Below, one piece after another: positions 55,479 to 64,000 of a stretch of DNA of 64,000 nucleotides. The notes under the pieces were generated by a model. It saw nothing but the letters and a program-made list of their open reading frames with translations. It had not been told where the DNA came from and ran no database searches. This DNA is from Zantedeschia hybrid cultivar (taxonomy: Eukaryota; Streptophyta; Magnoliopsida; Alismatales; Araceae): assembly GCA_030544215.1 (NCBI GenBank), contig JARZZO010000011.1:43739001-43803000 (forward strand). The letters run 5' to 3'. Position 1 is the stretch's first letter. Every line of letters starts with the position of its first letter. The position numbers and the translations under genes are program-made.

Positions 55479-56555
55479 TTATAATATGCCTTTGGCTCGT
55501 TCTCCAGTTCCACTAAATGGAGACTTAGCTATTTTACCCATTAAATATGACTCATAGGTTGCATATGATTCATAATCAAATGGATCCAAATATCCATCTT
55601 TATGCATCCTTTGGAGTTTGTTTTCACCAATATGTCCAAGCCTACAATGCCACAAGTAGGCTTTGTTCATTTCATACTTACTTCTTTTAATTGAAGAACC
55701 GATATGTAAATTATCATGAGACACATTCAATAGATACAATCCATTGGACAAAATAGCAGAAGCTATTAATTTATTTCCGAAATAAATTGAACAACTATTG
55801 TTCCCAAAATTTAAATTGTATCCAATTCTATCTAAACATAAAATAGAAATGATGTTCCTTATTATGCTAGGTATATAATAACATTCATCTAATAAAAATG
55901 TATCTCCGGATGATAGCTTGAGCTTCACTGTCCCCACAGCGATCACCGCAACTCTTGCGCCGTTACCTAGCCTCAGCTCAACCTCGCCGGTCCTCAGCTT
56001 ACGCCTTCTTGTCAGTGCCTGCACAGAATTGCAGATATGAGATACACATCCAGTATCTAAAACCCATGATGTACAATCTCTTATTGACAAGTTTATATCT
56101 ATCATATAGATACCTGAAGCGTCCTGCTGCTTCACAGTTCCTTGAGCCTTGTCCTTGAGGTATTCTTTGCAATTCCTCTTCCAATGCCCTTTCTGGTGAC
56201 AGTAGAAGCAATCACCTTTCTCAGTACTTTTACCTTTGTCTTTCTTGGTAACCTTTGCCTTTCTCTGAACCTTGTTCTTATTCTTTCGAAAGGCTTGGAC
56301 TGCAAGTCTTTTTCTGTTGGTCTTACCAACTATGAGGACTTGGGGTTTATCCTTCACAAGGTTCCCCTCAGCAGTCTTTAACATGTTCAGCAGTTCAGCT
56401 AAGGTGGCCTGGATCTTGTTCATGTTAAAATTAACGATGAACTGAGCATATGACGGTGGAAGTAAAGACAACACGAGGTCTGTGTGCATCTCCTTGGGAA
56501 GTGTAATCCCAAGAGCATCCAGCCTCTCCACCCACTCAATCATCTTCAGCACGTG
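55479..56555 (-). pseudogene. Copia-3 Gag C-terminus, zinc knuckle, protease, integrase zinc module
   Basis: A frame of about 357 residues. Late Gag, then a canonical CCHC knuckle CFYCHQKGHWKRNC, then protease WVLDTGCVSHIC, then the integrase zinc module with WHCRLGHIGENKL. In that module the CxxC pair reads YESY: both Cys codons changed TGT to TAT, while copia-2 keeps CESC. It ends in TAA at 55476-55478, where copia-2 has GAA. Confidence 0.9.
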
Positions 56556-56954
56556 ATTCTATACTAAAGTTCCCTCTGCCATCTGAGCCTTGAACAGATT
56601 CTTCGATATCTCATATCGTTCGATTCTGCTCTGCTCACCAAATAGCTCCTTTAAATGGAGCATGATGGATCTAGCATCCATCTCTTCATGTTGCCTCTGC
56701 AACTCATTGCTCATAGAGGCTAACATGTAGCATTGGGCCATGGTGGAATGTTCTTTCCATTTTTCATACGCTATCATTTCCTCCTCTAGAGCATCTAATG
56801 CTGGTTCAACAGGAGGTTCATTATCCAAGACGTAGGCAATTTGCTCAGACCTGAGGACTATCTTCAGGTTTCTGAGCCAGTCTGAGTAATTGGTGCCTGT
56901 CAAACGGTTGGCATCAAGTATGCCTCGCAACGGGTTATGGTGCGACATTCTCAC
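56556..56954 (-). pseudogene. gag: Copia-3 Gag N-terminal part
   Basis: MRMSHHNPLRG onward; the start used in copia-2 is the second Met (56948). The domain LTGTNYSDWLRNLKIVLRSE is typical of copia Gag. It ends with TAG at 56556-56558, where copia-2 has CAG, a C-to-T change in a CAG site. Confidence 0.9.
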
Positions 56955-57054
56955 CTATAGGAGATAATCAATTGATAATTAGCAGATATTCAGATTAACT
57001 AAAACAAGATATGGTCTTTTATTATCTAGTTTTACTCCCACTAATTTTCGACGG

Positions 57055-57448
57055 ACTGTATAACCTTCAGATATACAGAACGGGAGACGCCGACTGTCTC
57101 CTAGTGGGGATTAGAATCTCCAAGCATCACAGTATGACCTCGGGTAAACACGTAGTATCAAACCGCTATCTCAGAGCAATCATCTCATGATAATTGCAAC
57201 TCCTTCCAATATCCGATCATACTTTGGCTCCCAAGTTTAATGGTCCCGGATAAACACAGTAGATCATTATCCCTGGTCTAAGCTTTACCATCAATACGTG
57301 ATAGAGTAAAGTAGAAATATAGTTCCCGGGTAAACACGTGGATGACTATATCGTTCCTCTACTCTTATCCAAAGGCATCTAATACCATGATCAACAGTCC
57401 TTTAAACAGACGATGGCAAACCTCAGGTAAACACATAGTATCTGCCAC
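57055..57448 (-). repeat. Hairpin array in the copia-3 leader, partly decayed
   Basis: The same four hairpins as in copia-2: 57132/57158, 57239/57262, 57318/57344 and 57413/57441. Each stem now has one or two mismatches (for example GTATGA against TCAAAC), mostly transitions, while the loop core GTAAACAC is kept in all four. Confidence 0.82.
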
Positions 57449-58492
57449 CATTGAATTAAGTTCTATTATTCATATTGATGGAGAGCCACGCGGTGCATTC
57501 TCAATGGCTCGCGCTCCGGCTTAGAATTTGTTACAAAGTTTTTACTTATTTAGTTTGGTCTCATCCTAGGTGATAGTATTAAATATATCGAATATATATT
57601 ATAAATACTAATAACCTAGCAAATATTAAGCACACGCATCACATACATGTCATTAGTGTGGTCATGGACGACACTGCGGTTTGACTTGAGCCAGACAGTC
57701 AAACACACACACATACACAATATAACAACTTATATCATGAGTCTGCAAACCCATGGATTCAATGAACTCCTTCATTTTCATCTGGTCGGCAGTTGTGGAT
57801 CATCCTCGCTCCGCGGACACCCGCCTCGATCAAATTACATCATAATTCTCAATTACATGATAATTTAAATGAGGAAGCCTTATGGCGATTACATTGAGGA
57901 GGAAGGTAGAAGTACATGAGAATATGAGAGGGAGAGGTTCGCAGACCTTTATTTATTAATAAACAATAAACCACACAATCACATTCCACATCCACAATTA
58001 ATGCTCGTCCATGACCACCATGTGTTTTATTTAAACAAACCACACATGAATTGCACATCAAATGGCTAAATAAAATTTTTGAAAATAATAATATTTTCAT
58101 GTTTCATTAAACCAGGGACCAAACAAAATTTTGGATAATTTGGAATTTTCGAAAAATTTAGTATTTAGTTCGAGCATTCTAATTTAAATCCAATTTAAAC
58201 AAACAAATAAATGCACATCAATATGCATAAAATCTAAAATTAATGGCTTTAGAAACATTCCATGCTTAATTTGAACAATTAAAATAATTTGGGGTTAATC
58301 TAACAATTAGATCGCATAAGGTTTAATCTAACATTTAGAATTAATTCAATTAACAACCTTTTGTTAATTAATTAACATAATAAACCTTTATAAGGGCCCA
58401 ATCAAAATTGAATTTAATAAAAAATAGTAAAATCATATTTTACAGATAATTATTAAACCAATTTTATAATTAATTTTAAAAAAAAAAATTAA

Positions 58493-58800
58493 CTGGGCCC
58501 CTAAAGGGCTCAGCCCTATTGAGCCCCTAGCTCGAGCCAGGGGCCCGGCCCCTGGCTGGCCCTGGCTCGGAACCCTGGCCTGGGCCAGGGTCCAGTCGGG
58601 CCGACCCGGTCGGCGGCTAGGGAAACCCTAGCCGCCCAATCGGGTAGCCCGAGGTACCCTGCACAGCAGGGAACCCGACGGCGCCGTGCCCCTTATGGGG
58701 TGTTCTCCGGCACCGGTCCGGCGGCGGCCGGCCACCGGACGTCAACGGCGGCGACGAGGACCTCGCCGGCGACGTCCGGCCCACCGACGGTGGCCTAAGG
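58493..58800. other. GC-rich island in the copia-3 leader
   Basis: Rich in GGCCC, CCGGC and GGCGGC stretches. It is unlike the copia-2 island in detail, though both contain GGCTCGG and CTAGGGAAACCCTAG-like segments. Confidence 0.6.
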
Positions 58801-59186
58801 GAGATTAAAAATCAGATTTTTAGCCCCTTCTATTCCCCAAAATTTCAGGTTTCAAAAACCCAAAACAAAGAAGAAAAACAAGGCCGGCGATCCAAAAATC
58901 TCCAAAATATCGTCAGCAACCTATTGCCAAGGATTGTAAGATCTTGGATCTCAAGGAAACATTCTTTAGATCCCTTCAAAAATGCCAAGAACAAGGTGTT
59001 CTTCGTCCAACGAAGAACACGACGAAAAACCCCTAAAAATAATTTTTTTTTCAGATTTAAATTGCGATCTCATCGCTGTGAACATCTTATGAACACAAAT
59101 CTTTCAAGAAAATAATTACTAGCATGGATTTAAATTCTAAAACCACAATTTTAGAGATCAAAACGGCGAAAACACAATGGAACCTG

Positions 59187-59199
59187 GCTCTGATACCAC
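59187..59199 (-). promoter_or_regulatory. Primer-binding site of copia-3, initiator Met-tRNA
   Basis: Minus strand GTGGTATCAGAGC, abutting the 5' LTR start at 59200. Confidence 0.92.
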
Positions 59200-60749
59200 T
59201 GTTGGGATCGCTGTGTCGGGATCCGATCCTAAAACGCAGCGGAATAAAATTTTCGGGATCGGATCTGTCCCGTTTCGATCGTTAAATTAAAACCGGTGTA
59301 AATCGAATTTACCTTGCGCGGATTCGAATCCGCGTCCGTTTTCTGGTTCGGTCGGAGCGATGCCGCAAGTCGCGCAGATGCCCGACCTTTAGCGGTATCC
59401 ACCCGGTTCTCCTCGCGATGGATCGTCCTCGCTTCCTCGCTCGCTGCGGCGTTCGTAGATCCCGTCTGACTGCGCGTAATCCGCCGCGACATGCGGATTC
59501 GGAATCCCCGTCAAACAGAAGGTGGAGCAGTTGGGAACCGCACGCCCAGAAGAGAGAGAAAGGGAGAAAGAACGAATGACGGCTAGGTTAGGGTTGCTGA
59601 CCCCAGACGTAGAATCCGTTCTTTTATAAGAAGTCTGTTTGCGATTTTTCATAAAAACCCAGACTTATCCGAAATCCTGTCGGATTATCCATCGACTTGA
59701 AAACCATTTGCGTATGACCCTTTAGTCCCAAATACCAGTCCAGTTAATAGCCCATTAAGTCCAGTAACTCTTTACTGACCCACTGAATTAATTAATATCC
59801 TTATATTCAATTAATCAGCTGATTTTAATGTCCCACAATAAATTCGGACGGACTGCTAATCACGTTGGATGCCAAGCAACATTGCGTGATCCTGGATGGC
59901 ACTGGGGTTATCGCAACCCTCTATTGGAACCTTTCTGTCATCGGTTAGCGCGCGGATATAATCCTTCATCCGTACAATGTTCCCGAATCGACATAGGGCA
60001 TGGTTGACTGTTAAACCCTATTTGGTCGATTCACTTGAATCAGATGCCGCTAATTTGAATCCGATAACTCCTTATCGATTACAGAGTCCACCCTGGCCAA
60101 GGACTTTAAGCGCATCATTCCCGGAACATTCTCTCTCAAACTACCGAGAGCGGATGATCCCGTATTGAACACACAATTACCTTCGAGGGATTTCCCTGAA
60201 CCCGATCGCTTGACTTATTGATAACCCATGGTTAGGGATTCGTTCGTCAAGGTCAAAGCTCAGGAACCTACCAACAAGATATCTTTGGAGTCTCAGGTCC
60301 AAGGATCATCCACGCAACCGTGACAAATGAATCGAGTGGTTAACAGTGAGGTGATTACCATCCAGCGATTCATAGTCAGATCAGTTCAGTGAACTCATTC
60401 ACCAATGAGCACCTATAGGTTCAGCATAGTGTCTCCACACAAGTGACTTATGGGATCAGTCACTCTCATCATATGAGCTGAAGTAACCTATACTAGTCTA
60501 TCCGGATGTTCGATGTCCTATCTCAAACATCCTATGACTAGGAACAATTAAGAACATGTGTTTATAAGTCTTCAGTCCCGTAATTATGATCTCATCATAA
60601 TCCGAAGACTATTGCACATGTTCAAGGACTTCATCGTGATACGATAAACACAGATCGAATTAATTACACACAATGAATTATTGCCATTTATTAATAATCT
60701 GAATAAGTACACAGTATCGAATTGGCTCTGAGACCATCTAATACTAACA
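59200..60749 (-). repeat. 5' LTR of copia-3
   Basis: 1550 bp, TGTTGGGATCG...ATACTAACA on the plus strand. Partner of 51450-53001. Minus-strand TATA box at 59621-59628 (TATAAAAG). Confidence 0.93.
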
Positions 60750-60980
60750 AAGATATCTACCGCGAGGAGGATCGCGTGGACTACGCTAGAGGTTGGGCAT
60801 CTGCGCGGCTGGTGGTGTCCCACCAACGGAACCAATAAGTTAGAGATTCAAGTCCGCGCAAGGTAATACTCAATTACCAAACATCCGGTTTCTGTTTTAT
60901 CGAAACGGAAAATGGATAGTTGTCATTAAAATTTTTATTTCCGCTGCGTGAGCGATCCGGAGAAACACGAGAACCCAACA
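60750..60980 (+). repeat. 3' LTR of the shell element, last part
   Basis: Resumes at GATATCTACCGCGAGG, which in the uninterrupted shell 5' LTR (9729 onward) follows the copia-3 target site directly. It ends GAACCCAACA at 60980. Confidence 0.85.
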
Positions 60981-60985
60981 TTTAG
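60981..60985. other. Right target-site duplication of the shell element (TTTAG)
   Basis: Matches 8392-8396; see that entry. Confidence 0.7.
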
Positions 60986-62267
60986 AGTATGTAGTAACAT
61001 TTTTGGTTTTTGTATTTTTAGGGTCTGGATATCTGGAGCAGCCTATTCTTTTAGAGGAACCCTCACCTGCACTTTAGGTTGTATCTTTCCTTCCCATAAT
61101 GTTATGTTTGTATTGTTCTATTTTTATATTATTTATGTCATTGAGGATAATGTCATTTAAGTTGGGGGGAGGGATCAACTTGAATTTTGAAGTTTTTTGA
61201 AAATGAAGCCAAAATTTTTAAACTTCAATTTTTTTTTCAAACCTCTGCACTATCACACCCCTAACTATGTTTTTCATTGATTATGCTTCACAAAGAGAGT
61301 TTTACACAAAGCAATTTTGAGCTAGTCAAATCAATCTTAAAGTTCAAAATATCCCCTCCTTCGCAAAAAGTCACGGCAGGGAGGATCCATGCACAGCAAG
61401 TTAGGGTGAGTAGAAGACCTGAAAGTGTAGAATTGTTAGTTGGCCTAAAGGGTAGGACTAACTTTTCTTTTCTTTTTTGGTTGAATGAAAAGAAGGTCGG
61501 GATTTGTAATAAGGGACCAACTCACTCAGCACTCTGAGGAGGAGGTCATCTCGAAAAGGGACAACTTTAAGTATGTAAATCAAATCTCAAATAATAAATG
61601 TACTATGAAAGAGCCAAAGGAAAGTGGGTGGCAAAGTTTATGTACCCTCCCTCGGGCAAATTAATGAGGGTGGCAAAATGTACACACTCTCTAAGGAAAA
61701 AAGTGCAACAAAATGAAAAATTGGACAAAGTTAAAAGTCCCTCATACCAAAATAAGACCTAGTCCTAAAAAGTGTTGAGTTGGGGCGAAAGCTAAAAAGC
61801 GATCCTTGCCGACTGATTAGAAAACTTCTTATTTTCTTCCCCCCTTCTCCTAAGGGTGGTTTTGCCCCAAGGGTCAGCAAAGGTGTGGGCACACTGGAAG
61901 GGTGGAAATGAACTCTAAGTTGCTCCATTCTCTACACAATTACCTGTTGCGACTCTAAACATAGTGGGGGAAAATTACAACTTTAATTGAATTGACTGGC
62001 CAACAATGTTTGTGAAAGAAAATCTTGAAATGAAGCATGACAATTTACAACTCTTAGTAGTCCTAATTGTTAACTGCTTGCATTGCTAAGGGACTATCAA
62101 TGAGTAATTTAGGGGATGTGATAACTCACATTTGATATCACTCCAAACATTTTAGTGAAAATAATCGTAGTATATCTATTATTTTATGCGTAAGACTTCA
62201 TTATTATCTATTAATGCATATTAAGGTTTTCACATAAAAATATAACTTTTTTGAGAATAAGTACTAA
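60986..62267 (+). mobile_element. Right half of the split Athila-like element, with a possible 3' LTR start
   Basis: It has GAGGATAATGTCATTTAAGT followed by a G run (about 61158-61175), the usual context of the first G-rich tract downstream of pol in Athila-type elements. After about 900 bp without a gene comes TTTAGGGGATG and then TGATAACTCAC (about 62119), which looks like a polypurine tract and LTR start. The LTR would be cut at about 62267 by the next element. The assignment rests on layout, not on protein. Confidence 0.5.
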
Positions 62268-62277
62268 TGGGGCAGAA

Positions 62278-62440
62278 TCCGATTTGGCCCAACAGCAGCA
62301 TTCGGCCCAACAGCGCCCAACAGCAGCATTCGGCCCAACAACGGCCCAACAACAGCATTCGGCCCAACAGCGGCACTCGGGCCAACAGTAGCACTCGGCC
62401 CAACAACGGCCCAACAGTGGCACTCGGTCTAGTAGCCGTA
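62278..62440. repeat. GGCCCAACA minisatellite in U3 of Tat-2
   Basis: About nine units built on CGGCCCAACARCRGCAYT, in alternating long and short forms. It lies just over 100 bp upstream of the TATA box. Confidence 0.9.
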
Positions 62441-62543
62441 TCCGGCCCATTACGGTGGATTACTAGGCACTATGGCGGTTTATTATCAACCTAAAACATA
62501 GTCCTATATCGGCTGCAACAACCAGGTAACCCCCATCCTCCGT

Positions 62544-62551
62544 TATAAATA
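62544..62551 (+). promoter_or_regulatory. TATA box of Tat-2
   Basis: TATAAATA followed by GAAGGC, in the middle of the LTR. Confidence 0.7.
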
Positions 62552-62989
62552 GAAGGCTATTTATTACAAAGAGGACTAAGGCATTAAAGCTTCTTCCTTT
62601 CTTCCTTCTGAATTGAATCTTCTTCAAAAACTAACTTAACCATCGGAGGGGGGTTATCCTGGGCTGAAACCCGGGACCCTCGCTGACTGGTTCTTCTTTT
62701 TATAGGGGCCTCGGTTCGAATCTTCGCTGACCTCTTTGTCCGGGTCAGCTTCGGCCACTGGTCTCGATTTTCTTCTTCTCATAGGGGTCTCGGCCTCGTT
62801 CTTCACCGACCCCTTCGTCCGGATCCCCCTCGGCAAATGGAGTCTTGGCCTCGCTCTCAGCTTCAGAGTTCCGGTGCCGTACTCTGCTCACGTCTCGGTT
62901 CGGATCCCTGTCGGCTCTTCTCGGTCTTCTGGTTACTTTCTCAGATTCTAATCTCAGAATCCGATAGTGATAGCTTCGGCTACATCACT

Positions 62990-63005
62990 TGGTGCCGTCT
63001 GTGGG
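62990..63005 (+). promoter_or_regulatory. Primer-binding site of Tat-2
   Basis: TGGTGCCGTCTGTGGG, the form typical of Tat/Ogre/Retand elements (usually TGGCGCCGTCTGTGGG). It does not match initiator Met-tRNA; I did not assign the tRNA. Confidence 0.8.
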
Positions 63006-63022
63006 AAGCCCGACAAAAGGTC

Positions 63023-64000
63023 ATGTCTCATCGTCCGGTGACCAGACGATCTGGCCAAGACGAGGTGGAGACGCGAGCGACTCCGGCACAGACATTCCAC
63101 GCCGAAGGTACTCCGTCCGTTCTTCCGCAAGGTTCCGTCCTCCCAGCAATACCGGAGCCCCTCGCTCCCAGGGACAACCGAGTGGAGGAACTCCAGCAGC
63201 AAGTGGCCATACTGGCCACTACTGTCACCTCTTTGGCACCACTGCGGGATATGGTGTCTGCTATCGCCCAGCATATGGGGTTGTTGAATCAACCCACATA
63301 GCAGGTACCGCCTCCCCCTCAATATTGTCCTGCTGCTCAGGCTGCGAGGGGACAACCAACACCCTCGTGGGCGTTTCACGACGAAGCGGCTTCGGCGTGC
63401 AACGAGCCATTTGGGCTGCAAGGCCGAGTTCCTCGCGCCAGTCATATTCTGACAGAGCCGGACAATGCTTCGTCCGGATTTCATCCGACCAAGGCCGAAG
63501 GGCGTTCGGCCACCACTTCAACCACCCCGGATCTAGACCGGCGACTGACAGCGATGAGGAAGGAAATGCAGCAGATGGTATCCTGGTCATATGGAGCACC
63601 TCTCGCCAGCACCATCCTGGAGCAAACTCCTTTCTCTCCAGAGCTTCTGGCCGTCGAGGTACCTTCCAACTTTAAATTGCCAAAAGGGCCTCTGTATGAT
63701 GGAATGACAGATCCAGTCTGCCATTTCCAGAGGTTCAATTCTTACCTCTCTGTCCGAGGGGTTTTTGAGGCAATCCGCTGCCGTCTGTTCCCCCTTACCC
63801 TTGAAAAAACGGCCTTAACTTGGTTTGAAACGTTGGCTCCCAATTCTATTCATTCTCTAGTACAGTTAGGCCAACTGTTTATTGACCAGTTTTATGATGC
63901 CACTCGACAATGTAAAACTTCAGCTAGTCTGCTTTCCATTCGGCAATGACCGACCGAGACCCTTCAAGAATATTTTACCAAGTTCCGGACCGACGTAGCC
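63023..64000 (+). pseudogene. gag: Tat-2 Gag, broken and cut by the window end
   Basis: From ATG 63023, 18 bp after the primer site. The N-terminal part has a short coiled-coil-like segment (RVEELQQQVAILATTVTSLA). The gag domain begins at about residue 195 (PFSPELLAVEVPSNFKLPKG) and goes on (CRLFPLTLEKTALTWFETLA) as in Retand-type Gags. TAG at 63299-63301 (ACA TAG CAG) and TGA at 63947-63949 (CAA TGA CCG) break an otherwise single frame. They fit CAG to TAG and CGA to TGA, both C-to-T at methylatable sites. Confidence 0.85.

Larger units (their letters stand above)
56955..59186 (-). other. 5' leader of copia-3, about 2.2 kb
   Basis: Untranslated, laid out as in copia-2: hairpin array nearest gag (57055-57448), AT-rich middle, GC-rich island (58493-58800). 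No gene seen. Confidence 0.8.
51450..60749 (-). mobile_element. Copia-3: full-length Ty1/copia element
   Basis: 9300 bp with LTRs of 1552 and 1550 bp, PBS, polypurine tract, gag and pol. It is inserted into the shell LTR. The flanks ACGAT (left) and AAGAT (right) are a 5-bp duplication with one change; the unoccupied counterpart at 9727-9731 reads AGGAT. The LTRs differ by roughly 4-6% in the stretches I aligned, so it is older than either Tekay element. Two stops and an altered RT active site make it non-autonomous. Confidence 0.93.
62268..62987 (+). repeat. 5' LTR of a second Tat-type element (Tat-2)
   Basis: The right end is set by the primer-binding site at 62990. The left end (TGGGGCAGAATCC) is a guess from the change in composition. 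It contains a minisatellite (62278-62440), a TATA box (62544-62551) and a C/T-rich stretch after it. No second LTR lies in the window. Confidence 0.55.

Noticed and set aside
62954..63484. Minus-strand 176-codon frame over the Tat-2 gag
   Set aside because: Shadow of the plus-strand gag, which has the primer-binding site and domain match.

Overview
This is plant nuclear DNA, almost certainly from an angiosperm. The window is about 90% LTR retrotransposon. I see Ty3/gypsy Tekay/Del-type chromoviruses, a Tat-lineage element with two RNase H domains and antisense genes, Athila-like debris, and Ty1/copia elements primed by initiator Met-tRNA. There are no rRNA or tRNA genes and no recognisable single-copy host gene. 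The species cannot be told from the sequence. All alignments and counts here were made by eye.

Layout: 1-7782 is a Tekay-type element on the minus strand (Tekay-1). Its left LTR is cut by the window edge, gag is nearly whole, and most of pol is deleted. 7783-8396 and 60986-62267 look like two halves of one old Athila-like Ty3 element. They are separated by a 52.6-kb insertion whose ends (8397 and 60980) are LTR ends of an old plus-strand copia-type element flanked by the duplication TTTAG. I call that element the shell. Within the shell lie: a Tat-lineage element (9933-27861, minus); copia-2 (27862-44676, minus, 3' end lost), which is split by an intact-ORF Tekay element (Tekay-2, 31046-40433, minus, duplication TCTTC); a decayed plus-strand Tekay fragment (Tekay-3, 44677-46365); a copia RNase H relic (about 46640-46900); a 3.3-kb stretch with two SINE-like sequences; and copia-3 (51450-60749, minus), inserted into the shell's right LTR. 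At 62268-64000 a second Tat-type element starts (Tat-2, plus strand: LTR, PBS, gag) and runs off the window.

The Tat element carries two gene-like units antisense to gag-pol, between pol and the 3' LTR. One is a two-exon gene for a DUF7745-like protein with its own TATA box and poly(A) signals. The other is a seven-exon gene for a plant-mobile-domain (PMD, MAIN/MAIL1-like) protein with a coiled-coil tail, now broken by stops and a frameshift.

Two structural patterns are not explained by ordinary annotation. First, about 70 copies of a 34-bp dyad (12-bp arm, non-conserved spacer of 10 bp, 12-bp inverted arm; core GCGTC-N10-GACGC) occur in the Tekay LTRs, the Tat U3, around and inside the Tat antisense genes and in the Tat leader, and nowhere else in the window. 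Second, the long 5' leader of the copia elements holds four hairpins with a shared loop (core GGGTAAACAC) but different, self-complementary stems. I infer that the dyads are protein-binding sites, possibly of a protein coded by the Tat element, and that the hairpins are RNA signals. Neither inference is proven.
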